Source of the DNA: Promethearchaeota archaeon
Lineage (GTDB): Archaea > Asgardarchaeota > Lokiarchaeia > Sigynarchaeales > SOKP01
Assembly (NCBI GenBank): GCA_019058515.1
Contig: JAHPYY010000167.1
Location: forward strand, 1-34,626
Direction: 5' to 3'
Length of the DNA: 34,626 nucleotides
This document shows, piece after piece, positions 24,700 through 33,904 of the stretch (position 1 is its first letter; each line of letters begins with the position of its first letter). The notes under the pieces are model-generated. The model saw nothing but the letters and a program-made list of their open reading frames with translations. It was not told where the DNA came from and did no database searches. The position numbers were made by a program, and so were the translations under genes.

Positions 24700-25840
24700 T
24701 TATTTTGGTAAGAGGATTATCCTGTTAGCTGGTAATATTTTATTTAGTTTATTAAAGAACATAGTTTTCAAACCTGATTTTAGGGAACTCCTCTTCATGT
24801 GATCAAGCAACTCTTCATTTGTTTTCAGGTTGAGTAAGCTATTTTCAGTGTTTTTTCTGTTCTGATTTACTATTTTTCTCATTGATTTCTCGTAAAAAGT
24901 GATAGCAGGCTTATTATGTTTCTCAGCTTTATAGATAGCTCGCGCCGCTCGTCGCCCGCTTAACGCGGCTGCATCCATTCCCAAACCCCTGTACATATCA
25001 ACTAATCCAGCTGCGTCTCCTACGAAGAGTAAGTTTCCTTCACAAAGAAATATGTGATTTGGATCGTCAAGGGGAAACTTCGAAGCATAGCCTTTTCTCT
25101 TAACTAATTCCCCTTCGAATTTGAATTGGGATTTTATATGTTCTAAAAGCAGTTCGCAATGTTTTATAACATTATCTGTATGACCAGTACCGACGACCCA
25201 AAAGTCGTTTTTTTTTTATAACACCAAGCAAACATTAGGTTATTGTAATCCATATTCCAGTATTGGTACAAAATATTCGACTTTAATTCTCCTTCTTCAA
25301 TTGCTTTAATATAATAATTCATTGTTGGGGATAATGGTTTTTGGGCGAAGTCTTGAGGTCTTAATTTTTTTCGTATTGAAGATGATAATCCATCAGCAGC
25401 TACGAGGTATTTCGTTTCGATAACTTCGTTTTTTGGTGTTTGGGGCGGATTGATACTTTATAACCTCCTTTATAAGTTTCGAATCCCATGCACCTCACTC
25501 CGTCTCTGAATTCAGCTCCTGCTTCTATCACAAGCGAATTTAACCAATCATCGAACACATCTCTAGTAAAATTAAGCATTTTGAAATGAAGGATAAACAC
25601 TTTTCCGTCCCGACGTTCCATATATAGAGTATCCAATGGATTAGAACAAAGTTTATGTTTTGGAATTTTGGTTCCAATAAGCTTTTCGAAGTAAGGAAAT
25701 TAAATCGCGCTACATGGTTTTTCCCGAGGAGTATGTGCGCTTTCTACTATTAATGTGTTAAATCCCATTTCTGCGGTTAACCTACCGGTCATTGATCCCG
25801 CGATTGAACCTCCTACAATAGTTACATCGTACTTTTCCAT
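24700..25840 (-). pseudogene. Geranylgeranyl reductase family FAD protein, broken by a stop and two frameshifts
   Basis: The minus strand codes a full-length homologue if three lesions are repaired. Start ATG at 25840: MEKYDVTIVGGSIAGSMTGR, a dinucleotide-binding N-terminus. A TAA at 25700-25702 (codon 47, between KPCSAI and FPYFEKLIG) probably replaces CAA. Near 25430-25450 the frame must shift after KVSIR to reach NEVIETKYLVAADGLSSSIR. At 25209-25218 a run of ten T (A on the coding strand) shifts the frame again before NDFWVVGTGH. The rest, including LLFVGDAAGLVDMYRGLGMD and the C-terminus, is open to 24700. Relatives saturate geranylgeranyl chains of archaeal lipids or related prenyl compounds. 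Two lesions are in or near homopolymers, so assembly error is possible; the stop is not. Confidence 0.8.
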
Positions 25841-26076
25841 CGTAATTTCGAAGATTTTAATTCTAGTTTATGTAAAAATGAGAATATTAAGCCTTTTATC
25901 TATTTAGTGCAATTTCGAATAAGTTAACGATTTTGGAAAATTAAGGACCACAAATGTAGGAAAAAGATCCTTTTTTCTTTCAAAAGTAGATTAAATGAAT
26001 CACGAAAACAATATTTAAATTCAATCTGCTAATTTAATCTATAATCTGCTCATTTTAATTTTCAATTGTTATTATT

Positions 26077-27351
26077 ATGCCAGAAGAAAGCGATAATAAT
26101 CGCGAGTGGAAGCTTTCTCGTTACTTTGTTTACATGATAATTATACTTACTTTCATTCAAATTTTAATTAGTTATATCTCGACGGCGTTCAATATCATGC
26201 CTTCGAAAATAATTAAGGAATTTTTAGGAAATTACGAACTTAACGCAGCTAACGCTATATATAGTCTATATATGGCCCTTGCTTCCGTAGGCTACTACTT
26301 AGCATTTGGAACTCAATTTCTCGCTGATAAATTTGGTAGGAAAAGGTTATTAATCCTCAGCGTAGTCGGTTTTTCTCTTACCTCTTTAGCCATCTTTTTT
26401 TCTTTGACTATCGTTGACTTTTCACTTTTCATTTTTCTCCAAAATGTAGCGTTTAGCACCAATACTGTAGTTATATATGTTTCGGAAGAGAGTCCTCCAT
26501 CAAAACGAGGAGTATGGTTAAATCTCGTGATGTTGGGGTCAGTAGCAGGTACCATTGCCGCCCCGATTGTTAGAGCGATATTTATTACAGAGACCGTGTC
26601 AAATTGGAGAATGATGATGCTTTTCCCAGTGTTTATTGGATTGCCCATAAGTATCTTGATTTTATTTACATTCAAAGAGACAAGTAAGTACATCCAACTA
26701 AGAAAAACCAAATCATTCAACGATTATCACATTAGTATTAAAAAGTCAATTCCTATGCTTTTCAAGCACTCGCAAAAACACGCATATATCGCAATTTTGG
26801 TAATGAGCTTGCTCCGTGGCTTTAATTTGATTTTTGTATATATGGGCGAGAGTTTTCTCTCACAAAATCCTAATTTTTCCACCAACGATATAAATATCAT
26901 CGTGTTTATTATAGCAATTGCCGCAATTTTTGGCTATGTCATTACTGGAGTGGTTGCGGATTCCTATGGAAGATTACCGCTATTATATCTCTATTCTGTG
27001 TTATACCCAGCGGCTACTTTTATGACTCTAATTGGGATGTATCTCCCAATTTATTCACTTTTAGTGGTTGGTATAGCCGCAGGGCTCCTTAACGCGGTGT
27101 TTTGGGGAATCACCAATATTTCCACGCTTTATGTAATTGAAATCACTCCTACCGAACTACGAGGAGCCGCCACGGGGTTCAAAATGTTCTGTGATTCCGT
27201 AGGAGCTACACTTGGTCTCCTTTTGAGCAGTGTAATCACTATATTTTACGGATTAGGGGCTTCTCTACTAACTTTTAGCTTGTTATTTCTTTTATACCTT
27301 CCAATTATTCGAAAATACTTGAAAGAGACCAAGGGAATACCTTTAGCGTGA
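26077..27351 (+). CDS. Major facilitator superfamily transporter
   Basis: 424 residues with about twelve hydrophobic helices in two six-helix halves. The MFS motif A appears in the loop after helix 2 as DKFGRKRLL and is echoed after helix 8 as DSYGRLPLL. SEESPPSKRG between helices 4 and 5 and ITPTELRG in the second half match the sugar-porter/organic-ion subgroup. The substrate cannot be told. Single gene, ATG in a TTATTATG context, 5' flank (25841-26076) AT-rich. Convergent with the ferredoxin-type gene. Confidence 0.88.
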   Translation: MPEESDNNREWKLSRYFVYMIIILTFIQILISYISTAFNIMPSKIIKEFLGNYELNAANAIYSLYMALASVGYYLAFGTQFLADKFGRKRLLILSVVGFSLTSLAIFFSLTIVDFSLFIFLQNVAFSTNTVVIYVSEESPPSKRGVWLNLVMLGSVAGTIAAPIVRAIFITETVSNWRMMMLFPVFIGLPISILILFTFKETSKYIQLRKTKSFNDYHISIKKSIPMLFKHSQKHAYIAILVMSLLRGFNLIFVYMGESFLSQNPNFSTNDINIIVFIIAIAAIFGYVITGVVADSYGRLPLLYLYSVLYPAATFMTLIGMYLPIYSLLVVGIAAGLLNAVFWGITNISTLYVIEITPTELRGAATGFKMFCDSVGATLGLLLSSVITIFYGLGASLLTFSLLFLLYLPIIRKYLKETKGIPLA

Positions 27352-27403
27352 ATACCAATTAATTTAAAGAGAAATAGGGAAATATTCAAAAAAAGTTCTT
27401 GTT

Positions 27404-28177
27404 TTAGATTTTACCTTGACGGATTATCTCTCCTGTGCGGCTAATTATCGTTTCAGACATAGCGATAGGCCGATCAATAGATGCAACCAACGGATCTATA
27501 AATAGCTTTATTTTTTGGCAGCAAGGAACCTCCATTAATATCATATTGACATCATATATGGGATTTAATGCTAAAATCTTTTTGAGTTTTTGAAGTTCCA
27601 ATTCTCCTAATCCTAACATGGGACACACCGTAATTATAGGTTTACCTCGCAAAATTTTTCGGTGAAAATCTCCGAAGGCTACTGGAGCACAGTCAGAAAC
27701 TATCACAAGTTCTTCATTTTTAAAGTACGGAGCTTCGGGGGAAACTAAGGTTAGTTTTGTCGGCCATTGTCGCAATGCGGAGGGAATATCTTCTGTGGAA
27801 GTTGTTTCTTCCCAAGTATCTCCTAGAACCATGGTGGTTGCAGATTGGCAACTACATTGATGCGAATGTCCCGCACTTTGTGTCTTGACAGGTTCCTGCG
27901 CGTTATTCATATTTTCTTCTAAATGTTTTTCCACTTCTTCCTCGCTAAACTCTGGAGCGTCTCGTTCTATGATCCTCAAGGCACCTTCTGGGCATTCGCC
28001 AATACAAGCCCCTAAACCATCACAAAATACATCGCTGATAACTTTTGCCTTTCCGTCTACAATTTTTAACGCCCCTTCAGCACAACTCAATACGCAGTTA
28101 CCGCATCCCGTGCATAAGTCTTCATCAATTTCAATAATTTTTCTTTTAACTACTTTAATTTCATCTGAAACTGTCAT
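27404..28177 (-). CDS. 2[4Fe-4S] ferredoxin-domain protein with C-terminal redox domain
   Basis: 257 residues. N-terminal ferredoxin module with two cluster motifs: CTGCGNCVLSCAEGAL and CDGLGACIGECPEGAL (the first motif Cys-x2-Cys-x2-Cys-x3-Cys is complete; the second has one wider spacing). Then an acidic linker, HSHQCSCQS, and a C-terminal domain of about 130 residues (SALRQWPTKLTLVSPEAPYF, VSDCAPVAFGDFH, ITVCPMLG, MEVPCCQKI) with five further cysteines, found in anaerobe ferredoxin-type proteins of unknown role. Probably a cytoplasmic electron carrier or a hub with an extra cluster. It lies directly downstream, on the same strand, of the decayed cooS 3' end, so it may once have belonged to a CO dehydrogenase operon. 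Confidence 0.8.
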   Translation of the reverse strand: MTVSDEIKVVKRKIIEIDEDLCTGCGNCVLSCAEGALKIVDGKAKVISDVFCDGLGACIGECPEGALRIIERDAPEFSEEEVEKHLEENMNNAQEPVKTQSAGHSHQCSCQSATTMVLGDTWEETTSTEDIPSALRQWPTKLTLVSPEAPYFKNEELVIVSDCAPVAFGDFHRKILRGKPIITVCPMLGLGELELQKLKKILALNPIYDVNMILMEVPCCQKIKLFIDPLVASIDRPIAMSETIISRTGEIIRQGKI

Positions 28178-28298
28178 AATTAACGAATTATAGAATAGAT
28201 AATAATTTTGATTTCGAACATGTTCATATTACGATCGATTTACAAATTCAATCAAAATCAAAAAAAAGAAAAAGAAAAGAAATAAAAGTAGTTTGATT

Positions 28299-28391
28299 TC
28301 CTAATTTTTTACAGCTCGTTTCGATATGTTCCAACATTGCCGCGACCGCTTCTTTTGCATCGGTTTCTTCTTCAACCATTAATTTTGCTTT
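28299..28391 (-). pseudogene. Decayed duplicate of the cooS 3' end
   Basis: The minus strand codes KAKLMVEEETDAKEAVAAM, then LEHIETSCKKLG, against ILHVETDAKEAVTAM, LEHIEVNRKKLGI at the end of the cooS gene at 34237. From ETDAKEAV on, 19 of 23 aligned residues are identical. Upstream a TGA (28392-28394) cuts the frame, and the normal stop codon has been lost. The pyrimidine-rich tract that follows (minus strand, 28257-28290) resembles the one after the complete copy. The rest of the gap 28178-28525 shows no gene. Confidence 0.75.
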
Positions 28392-28525
28392 TCATTTGTC
28401 TATCGATCCAAATCGAATGATTCAATGATATTGGCAACTCGGTAAGATCTACGGCGAATCTTAAGATCAGTAATACATTCTCAAATTATTTTAGCATGAT
28501 GACCATATTTTTTTAAAGGAAATCG

Positions 28526-30208
28526 TCAGTCTTCTTCTGTGTCAAACTCCTTGTATATATTTTCTACGAAATCCAGAAAATGTGGATCTCTTGTTGCGTT
28601 TGGATCGAGATCATCCTCCAAGCTATCGATATATTTCATCAAGGTGGGCAATTTATCTGCCGGAGGTATCGCTGCTAATCGGGGAAGACCCCACTTTTTT
28701 GCTTTCTGCAATGTTTCTAATGTTAATCCTTCAGCGTTAGAATCTGGATCCATAACTTCCATCCGTGTAAAGTTCATGTACTGCATCATATGCCCTCCTT
28801 CGTCAATAGTACACCACGATCCATCAGGTCCGTCGTCAAGCATGTAACCCTTTTTCTGCCATTTTTTTTTCGCAGGAAAATGAACTTTTCTAACGAAATC
28901 GTAGAGTTTATCCGGCGATAAGTAAACACCAGCAGGAAGTGGTCCATTCGTACCTGCCATGGGCATTTCACAGGCTTTTAATGTGAAGTTTTTTAAAACG
29001 ATCATTTGGAACAGCCCTTGATAGTGTCCACGAAGGAATTCAGGGGTACAAAATTCTTTTGGGATATATTCTTCGAAATTTTTCACTACTCCAGAAGTAT
29101 CCCCTATTTTAAGTGGGTTGTGATCTGGCCATGGATCGATAACCTTAGCACCAGTTTTTTTAGCAATTTCTTTTAAGGCGTTCACGCAATAATCATAATG
29201 AGCCTGATTTATAGCGACGATATGTCCAAACCATCCTCCTTTTTCCAGCATCTTTCCAAAGAAATTTGCCCGTCTCATTCGCGCCCATTCATTCTTTGAA
29301 ATAGAAACGAGGGCTTCCTGTTTAGTAGTAGAGCATCTACCAAAGGAGTCCAATATTTCTGCCTCTCCGATTAAATATATTCCATCGCATTCTCGGTCAT
29401 AATTGTTCCATATAATCATTAATATTTTATTGTAGGGACCATCCTTTAAGTCGAACCAGGGAGGCCTTCCTCCCGCGGAAATCTTTTTTGGACCATGCCA
29501 AGGATATAATTTTATGGCTACTTTGGTAAAAATACCACGCGTTCCGAAAGCTCCCCCTTCACCCCTAATTACACCATATAAACTTGGACCTGGGCCATCT
29601 CCGCTAAACCATCCTGCATTAGGCGTATTTGGAGACCCTAACGTTAGCTTCTCACCTGTAGGTAAGATCCACTCTAGCGCAAGCCCGTTACGTTCATTAT
29701 ATCCCCTTGTTATAGAACTATCTCCACTCCCTCCCACACTTGTGATCGAGGCGAGAGGCGAAATAGATGCTCCCGCGTCAATCATGTGAGGTGCTAATCC
29801 GTGTTTTATACATTCAGTAAATATTTCTGCTTGAGTAACATATGGTTCTACAACGGCGTACATGTGTTCTGTGTTGATTTCGATAATTTTATTCAGCCTA
29901 CAAAGATCGATTGTAATTCCATCTCTATCTTGAGGAAACGCTCCAGGATATTGCCCTGTTGAGTGAGCTTTGAACCTCACCTTATACTTATTACACGATT
30001 TCACAATTTCTTGAATTTCTTCGACAGATCCTGGAAGTACTATAGCAGATGCACGGTTCCACCACACACCACGGTACATTCCTTGAGTAGGAACGCCTAA
30101 AAAAGTTGCATGACATGCGTATGAATCTAAAACGGCTGGATCTTTACTCACGTTTTCTGGACCAACTATTTTCTGAATCTTCTTGTAAAATCTTTTTGAA
30201 AATGGCAT
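28526..30208 (-). CDS. FAD-linked oxidase (PCMH/VAO family), GlcD-like
   Basis: 560 residues. The N-terminal FAD-binding type 4 domain has the phosphate loop KAHSTGQYPGAFP, VVEPYVTQAEIF, and SITSVGGSGDSSITRGY (about 155-172). The C-terminal half is the cap/oxidase domain. No flavin-linking His motif is evident. This family oxidises alpha-hydroxy acids, alcohols or phenols; the substrate is unknown. It is the last gene of a minus-strand operon, 4 bases after the CCG-domain subunit. With the second FAD protein upstream, the set parallels glycolate oxidase GlcD-GlcE-GlcF, though both FAD proteins here are full size. A leading role in central metabolism near cooS is inference only. Confidence 0.82.
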   Translation of the reverse strand: MPFSKRFYKKIQKIVGPENVSKDPAVLDSYACHATFLGVPTQGMYRGVWWNRASAIVLPGSVEEIQEIVKSCNKYKVRFKAHSTGQYPGAFPQDRDGITIDLCRLNKIIEINTEHMYAVVEPYVTQAEIFTECIKHGLAPHMIDAGASISPLASITSVGGSGDSSITRGYNERNGLALEWILPTGEKLTLGSPNTPNAGWFSGDGPGPSLYGVIRGEGGAFGTRGIFTKVAIKLYPWHGPKKISAGGRPPWFDLKDGPYNKILMIIWNNYDRECDGIYLIGEAEILDSFGRCSTTKQEALVSISKNEWARMRRANFFGKMLEKGGWFGHIVAINQAHYDYCVNALKEIAKKTGAKVIDPWPDHNPLKIGDTSGVVKNFEEYIPKEFCTPEFLRGHYQGLFQMIVLKNFTLKACEMPMAGTNGPLPAGVYLSPDKLYDFVRKVHFPAKKKWQKKGYMLDDGPDGSWCTIDEGGHMMQYMNFTRMEVMDPDSNAEGLTLETLQKAKKWGLPRLAAIPPADKLPTLMKYIDSLEDDLDPNATRDPHFLDFVENIYKEFDTEED

Positions 30209-30212
30209 TTTA

Positions 30213-31502
30213 TCACTTACCTTCTCTTGTTAGTGTTATTAATACAATCTCGGCAATATCATAAAATTTTATATTAGAATCTACTTCTGCAATGGCATCT
30301 TTTAGATTTGTACTGCAGAAAGGGCAATGTGAGGCTAATATTTCCGCTCCTGTTGCTTCAGCTTCCATGATCCGTTCTTTAGCTGCCCAAACCGCGAAGT
30401 CTGGGAACGCTGCTTTTGCACCTCCGCCAGCACCACAACACCAAGCGTATTCTTTAATTCTTTCCATTTCTACTAATTCGACACCAGGTATCGCTTTTAA
30501 TATGTTTCTTGGAGCCTCGTAGCAGCCTCCAAGACCCATTCTCACCGGGTGTTCTGGAACAGGTTCGTATATATGAGGACCAGTTAATTTCCATTCTCCC
30601 TTCCATTCTGGGATAAATTCTGAGCCTCGTCCAAGATGACAAGGATCGTGATAGGTAACTCTCATCGACAGCTCACTTTTGAACTCTAATTCTCCCTTCT
30701 TAATTTTCTCGTCTAATACCTCAGCGAGATTCACAACTTCAAACGAAAATTCTTTGAGCATCGCAGGATATTTTGTTTTAAACATCCCGTAACAACCAGC
30801 ACATGATGTTAAAATCTTTTTAGCGCCGCTTTTTCTAATCTTTTTAGACACATTTCTTGCAATTTCTTTTGCTTTCCGATATTGTCCCGTTTGATAAATA
30901 GGACTACCACAGCATGTTTCATCATCGCCTAAAACCATGAAATCAACACCAATCTTGTTTAGCACTTTTACTGTCGCTCGTGCTATTTCAGTTCTACGGT
31001 AAGAAGACGTGCATCCCGTCCAATATATAACATCGGCTTTTTCGTTCACTTTTACTTCTTCAGGCATCCAATCAAAACGGTTTTCGTGAGCTTCATTATA
31101 AGGATTGTTCCTTTTTTCAATAGATTCTGTGTACTCTTTATGAGCGGGCAGTGGAGCAGCCCCACTGAGAACTGCATTGTATTTTAAGGCGTAGATAATG
31201 CTATTAAGGTCAGTTAAATAATTATTGGTTCGACAGGAAATGTGGCAAGCTCCACAATTCGTACATGTATATAAGATTTTAAGCATCTCATCTGTCCATT
31301 CCTTTATTCTTTCTTGATGGACTCCAAGAGCCATTTGGATTTTTCCCGATCCAGAATACGCATGAAATTTATATCTTGCAAGAGAAGGACATATTTTTGA
31401 AAATCTATGACTTTCCAAAACTGCCCATGGTACAAACTTACAATGCGAACATCTAAAACAATTGTTCATCTCATATTCTAATTTTTCTAATGTTCTAACC
31501 AT
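30213..31502 (-). CDS. CCG-domain iron-sulfur oxidoreductase subunit (GlcF/HdrD-like)
   Basis: 429 residues. The N-terminus has two cluster-type cysteine groups (NNCFRCSHCKF with a later CPSL, and CTNCGACHISC). Two cysteine-rich CCG domains follow: one with GCTSSYRR, ETCCGSP and SCAGCYG, the second with DPCHLGRGSE, WCCGAGGG and SHCPFCS. CCG domains bind non-cubane [4Fe-4S] clusters in HdrB and occur in GlpC, GlcF and LldE-type partners of FAD oxidases. It probably passes electrons from the two flanking FAD subunits to a membrane carrier or heterodisulfide-like acceptor. Its ATG abuts the stop of the upstream gene with no spacer, so the stoichiometry is likely coupled. Confidence 0.88.
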   Translation of the reverse strand: MVRTLEKLEYEMNNCFRCSHCKFVPWAVLESHRFSKICPSLARYKFHAYSGSGKIQMALGVHQERIKEWTDEMLKILYTCTNCGACHISCRTNNYLTDLNSIIYALKYNAVLSGAAPLPAHKEYTESIEKRNNPYNEAHENRFDWMPEEVKVNEKADVIYWTGCTSSYRRTEIARATVKVLNKIGVDFMVLGDDETCCGSPIYQTGQYRKAKEIARNVSKKIRKSGAKKILTSCAGCYGMFKTKYPAMLKEFSFEVVNLAEVLDEKIKKGELEFKSELSMRVTYHDPCHLGRGSEFIPEWKGEWKLTGPHIYEPVPEHPVRMGLGGCYEAPRNILKAIPGVELVEMERIKEYAWCCGAGGGAKAAFPDFAVWAAKERIMEAEATGAEILASHCPFCSTNLKDAIAEVDSNIKFYDIAEIVLITLTREGK

Positions 31503-32972
31503 TTAGATCCTCTCCGTAAAGCATAGTTTTCCAGGATTCATTACATTCCTCGGATCAAACAAATCTTTAACTTTTCTTAAAACTGGTACAACATCTTGAT
31601 AATTTGAAAATACCTTATTTGTTAAAATGTCGTATGGCCTACTAAAATAGGCACCAGCACTTATCACTTGATCTACTGCATCTATCATAAAGTTTTTAAT
31701 TAGATTTTCTTGGGTTTGATCATCTGGGGTTAAATGCAAATTGAATTCGAGGTGAGCGTGAATACCTTGCTTGCAGGGTTGTATGTAAACTCCAATATCT
31801 GACATTGGAAAACCTGTTTTAGTAATTAATTTCTCCACGAGATCGACAAAAAATGCTGATTTTTTCAAAGAAGTTAAGAAAAATAAATCTCTCATATCAC
31901 CTTTAACTCTAATCTTCCAATAAGGTTCTTCAGATGGTTTTCTGATAACCTTCGTCATTATCTCATTAGCATTTATTCCTGATATGGAATCTAACATTGG
32001 AATCTTCCTTTCCTTTATCACATTTTTTTTATAATTAATCATCTCTTCGGGTCGCACGCTAAAACCTGAAACCGTGTAGATTAAAGTCCATGGGAGAAGT
32101 TCATTGGCTAATTCCCTAATTTTTTTTGGATCTTTTCTAAGTAAACTCGCTAAACTTAGAGAGTTTAAAATAAAAACATCGTCTACGGTTCGATCGTATA
32201 CCAATTGATGAGCATATGTAGTTAGTTCCGATAAGTTATTACTATGAGCAAAATAGAGTTCTTCCCGTTCTGGAAGCAATTCACATCTCAAACTCGCCCA
32301 TGTGCATGCACATAATGTTCCTTGAGAAGCACTTCCAACTTTCCTGATGTTGAATGAAAATACCCCAAAAGGTACTTTGTGAGAAAATCCCTGTTTTCGC
32401 TGCCATTTTTCGTCATTCCCACAAAAACCAACCTCGCCACCCCATAAAATATCTCCACTACCAAGCATTACTTCGGTAGAAGCCAAGGGATCTGCTGCAT
32501 CCCAGTGATATTTGGGGAGAGTATTCGGTACTCGCTCCCAATGGACACTAATCACAGATTTTGTTGATCTTGGACATAGTGGTTGGGCGATTCTTAATCC
32601 CTGTTTTTTTAGTTCTTCTTGGAGTTCACCAAAGGTTACTCCAGGTTCAACTACACACACTCTATTTTTTCGTTGAATCCATTCAATATTCTTCATATTG
32701 CTTAAATCTAGAATTACTGTGTTGTCTTTTGTTGGGATCGTGTCACCATGAAACCTTGGACCTTTAGAACTCACGGGAATTATTTTAAAATCCATCTTAT
32801 TTGCTAAATGTATAATCTTTTGAATTTCATGACGTTTTTTAGGCTTAACGACTAACTCAGGCATTTTGGGAGTAGCAAAAGAGTGATCTTTTGAATAATC
32901 TTTTAATATCTCGAGGTCGTCTAGTACGTTATTTTCTCCTACGATTTTTACTAAATCTTCTCTAATTCTCAT
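31503..32972 (-). CDS. FAD-linked oxidase, second subunit
   Basis: 489 residues. FAD-binding type 4 fold: MPELVVKPKKRHEIQKIIHL, IIPVSSKGPRFHG, VVEPGVTFGELQEEL. The usual GG-rich segment that follows is altered (SVHWERVPNTLPKYHWDAAD, VGFCGND), and the region TLCACTWASLRCELL has extra cysteines, so it may be a diverged, partly structural subunit like GlcE. The start overlaps the end of the upstream unknown gene by 11 bases, and the next gene abuts its stop, so the four genes form one transcript. Confidence 0.78.
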   Translation of the reverse strand: MRIREDLVKIVGENNVLDDLEILKDYSKDHSFATPKMPELVVKPKKRHEIQKIIHLANKMDFKIIPVSSKGPRFHGDTIPTKDNTVILDLSNMKNIEWIQRKNRVCVVEPGVTFGELQEELKKQGLRIAQPLCPRSTKSVISVHWERVPNTLPKYHWDAADPLASTEVMLGSGDILWGGEVGFCGNDEKWQRKQGFSHKVPFGVFSFNIRKVGSASQGTLCACTWASLRCELLPEREELYFAHSNNLSELTTYAHQLVYDRTVDDVFILNSLSLASLLRKDPKKIRELANELLPWTLIYTVSGFSVRPEEMINYKKNVIKERKIPMLDSISGINANEIMTKVIRKPSEEPYWKIRVKGDMRDLFFLTSLKKSAFFVDLVEKLITKTGFPMSDIGVYIQPCKQGIHAHLEFNLHLTPDDQTQENLIKNFMIDAVDQVISAGAYFSRPYDILTNKVFSNYQDVVPVLRKVKDLFDPRNVMNPGKLCFTERI

Positions 32973-33756
32973 ATTCTTTCATCAATCTATCTATAATAGA
33001 CAATAATTTCTTGTTAAAATAATCTAAAACTTGTTTTTTTGATATTATGTGTATGATTTTAACAGTATTTTCGGTAGAAAATTCTATCCATTTATCTGAT
33101 TTTTTCATTAATTGCATGTATCTTGCATTTCTAAAACTAATTTTTCCTTTAACAGAAATCCAAAAAAATAAACTTGGAAGTCCTTCTAAGCGCATTCCTG
33201 GACCTTTCTTTTTAGTTAGTCCTGTCTTGAAAATTTCTCTTAATATACCTCTTAGATCGAGCTTAACTACAAAGAGCTTTTTTTTTCTTATTTCATTCAT
33301 CAATACCAGTCGTTTTTCAATCAATGAATAGGGTATAATTTTACGATTTCTTGATTTCTGTTTTCCAATAACTCTTTTCAATAACTTTTTTGCCAAATTT
33401 GAATTCAAAAGTCTTGAAATACCTTTTTGAGGAAGTAGTCTGATAATATAATAAAAAAATTTCATGATGATTTCAATAGATAATGAGCTTTTAATCTTAT
33501 ATAAAAGAAATTTATCTTCTCTGGTCGAAATAACGATACCTTTATCGCGATATTTTCGAAAATCTGGAAAAAGAAGAAGTCCCCTCAATAATGTAGTTCT
33601 TAACTCAGTATCCGCAATAATTTGTTGTATCACATCAATAAGATTTAATTTTAAATCGTTAATAAAAACGGTTTTATCTATATCGCCTGAAATGTACTTA
33701 ATAAAGAATTTTTTAATTAATTGGCTTGAGTCATCTGTTTTTGTAACTATTGTCAT
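32962..33756 (-). CDS. Conserved-looking protein of unknown function heading the FAD-oxidase operon
   Basis: 264 residues, basic, no signal peptide. One hydrophobic/aromatic segment (IEIIMKFFYYIIRLLPQKG, about 94-112) could be a membrane-associating helix rather than a clear transmembrane span. It is followed by a very basic helix (KKLLKRVIGKQKSRNRK) and an alpha/beta C-terminus (PSLFFWISVKGKISFRN, VKIIHIISKKQVLDYF). I do not recognise the family. The 11-base overlap with the FAD gene shows tight coupling, so it may be an accessory, anchor or sterol-carrier-like binding protein for the oxidase complex. Confidence 0.6.
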   Translation of the reverse strand: MTIVTKTDDSSQLIKKFFIKYISGDIDKTVFINDLKLNLIDVIQQIIADTELRTTLLRGLLLFPDFRKYRDKGIVISTREDKFLLYKIKSSLSIEIIMKFFYYIIRLLPQKGISRLLNSNLAKKLLKRVIGKQKSRNRKIIPYSLIEKRLVLMNEIRKKKLFVVKLDLRGILREIFKTGLTKKKGPGMRLEGLPSLFFWISVKGKISFRNARYMQLMKKSDKWIEFSTENTVKIIHIISKKQVLDYFNKKLLSIIDRLMKEYEN

Positions 33757-33904
33757 TTATATCATCTTATTATTTAAATTTCCTTCCCAATTAAAAAAGA
33801 AATATTTTTTGTATAATTTAATCTTTTTTTTATTCTTAAATGCTAGTTTTTTAATTCAATTAAAAATTTAATAGTTTTAGTTATTACTCGCCATTCAAAT
33901 CAAC

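Noticed and set aside
24700..24996. A separate 98-residue gene, and another at 25400-25636
   Set aside because: Both are pieces of one broken geranylgeranyl reductase gene; the sequence reads continuously through them once the stop and frameshifts are repaired.
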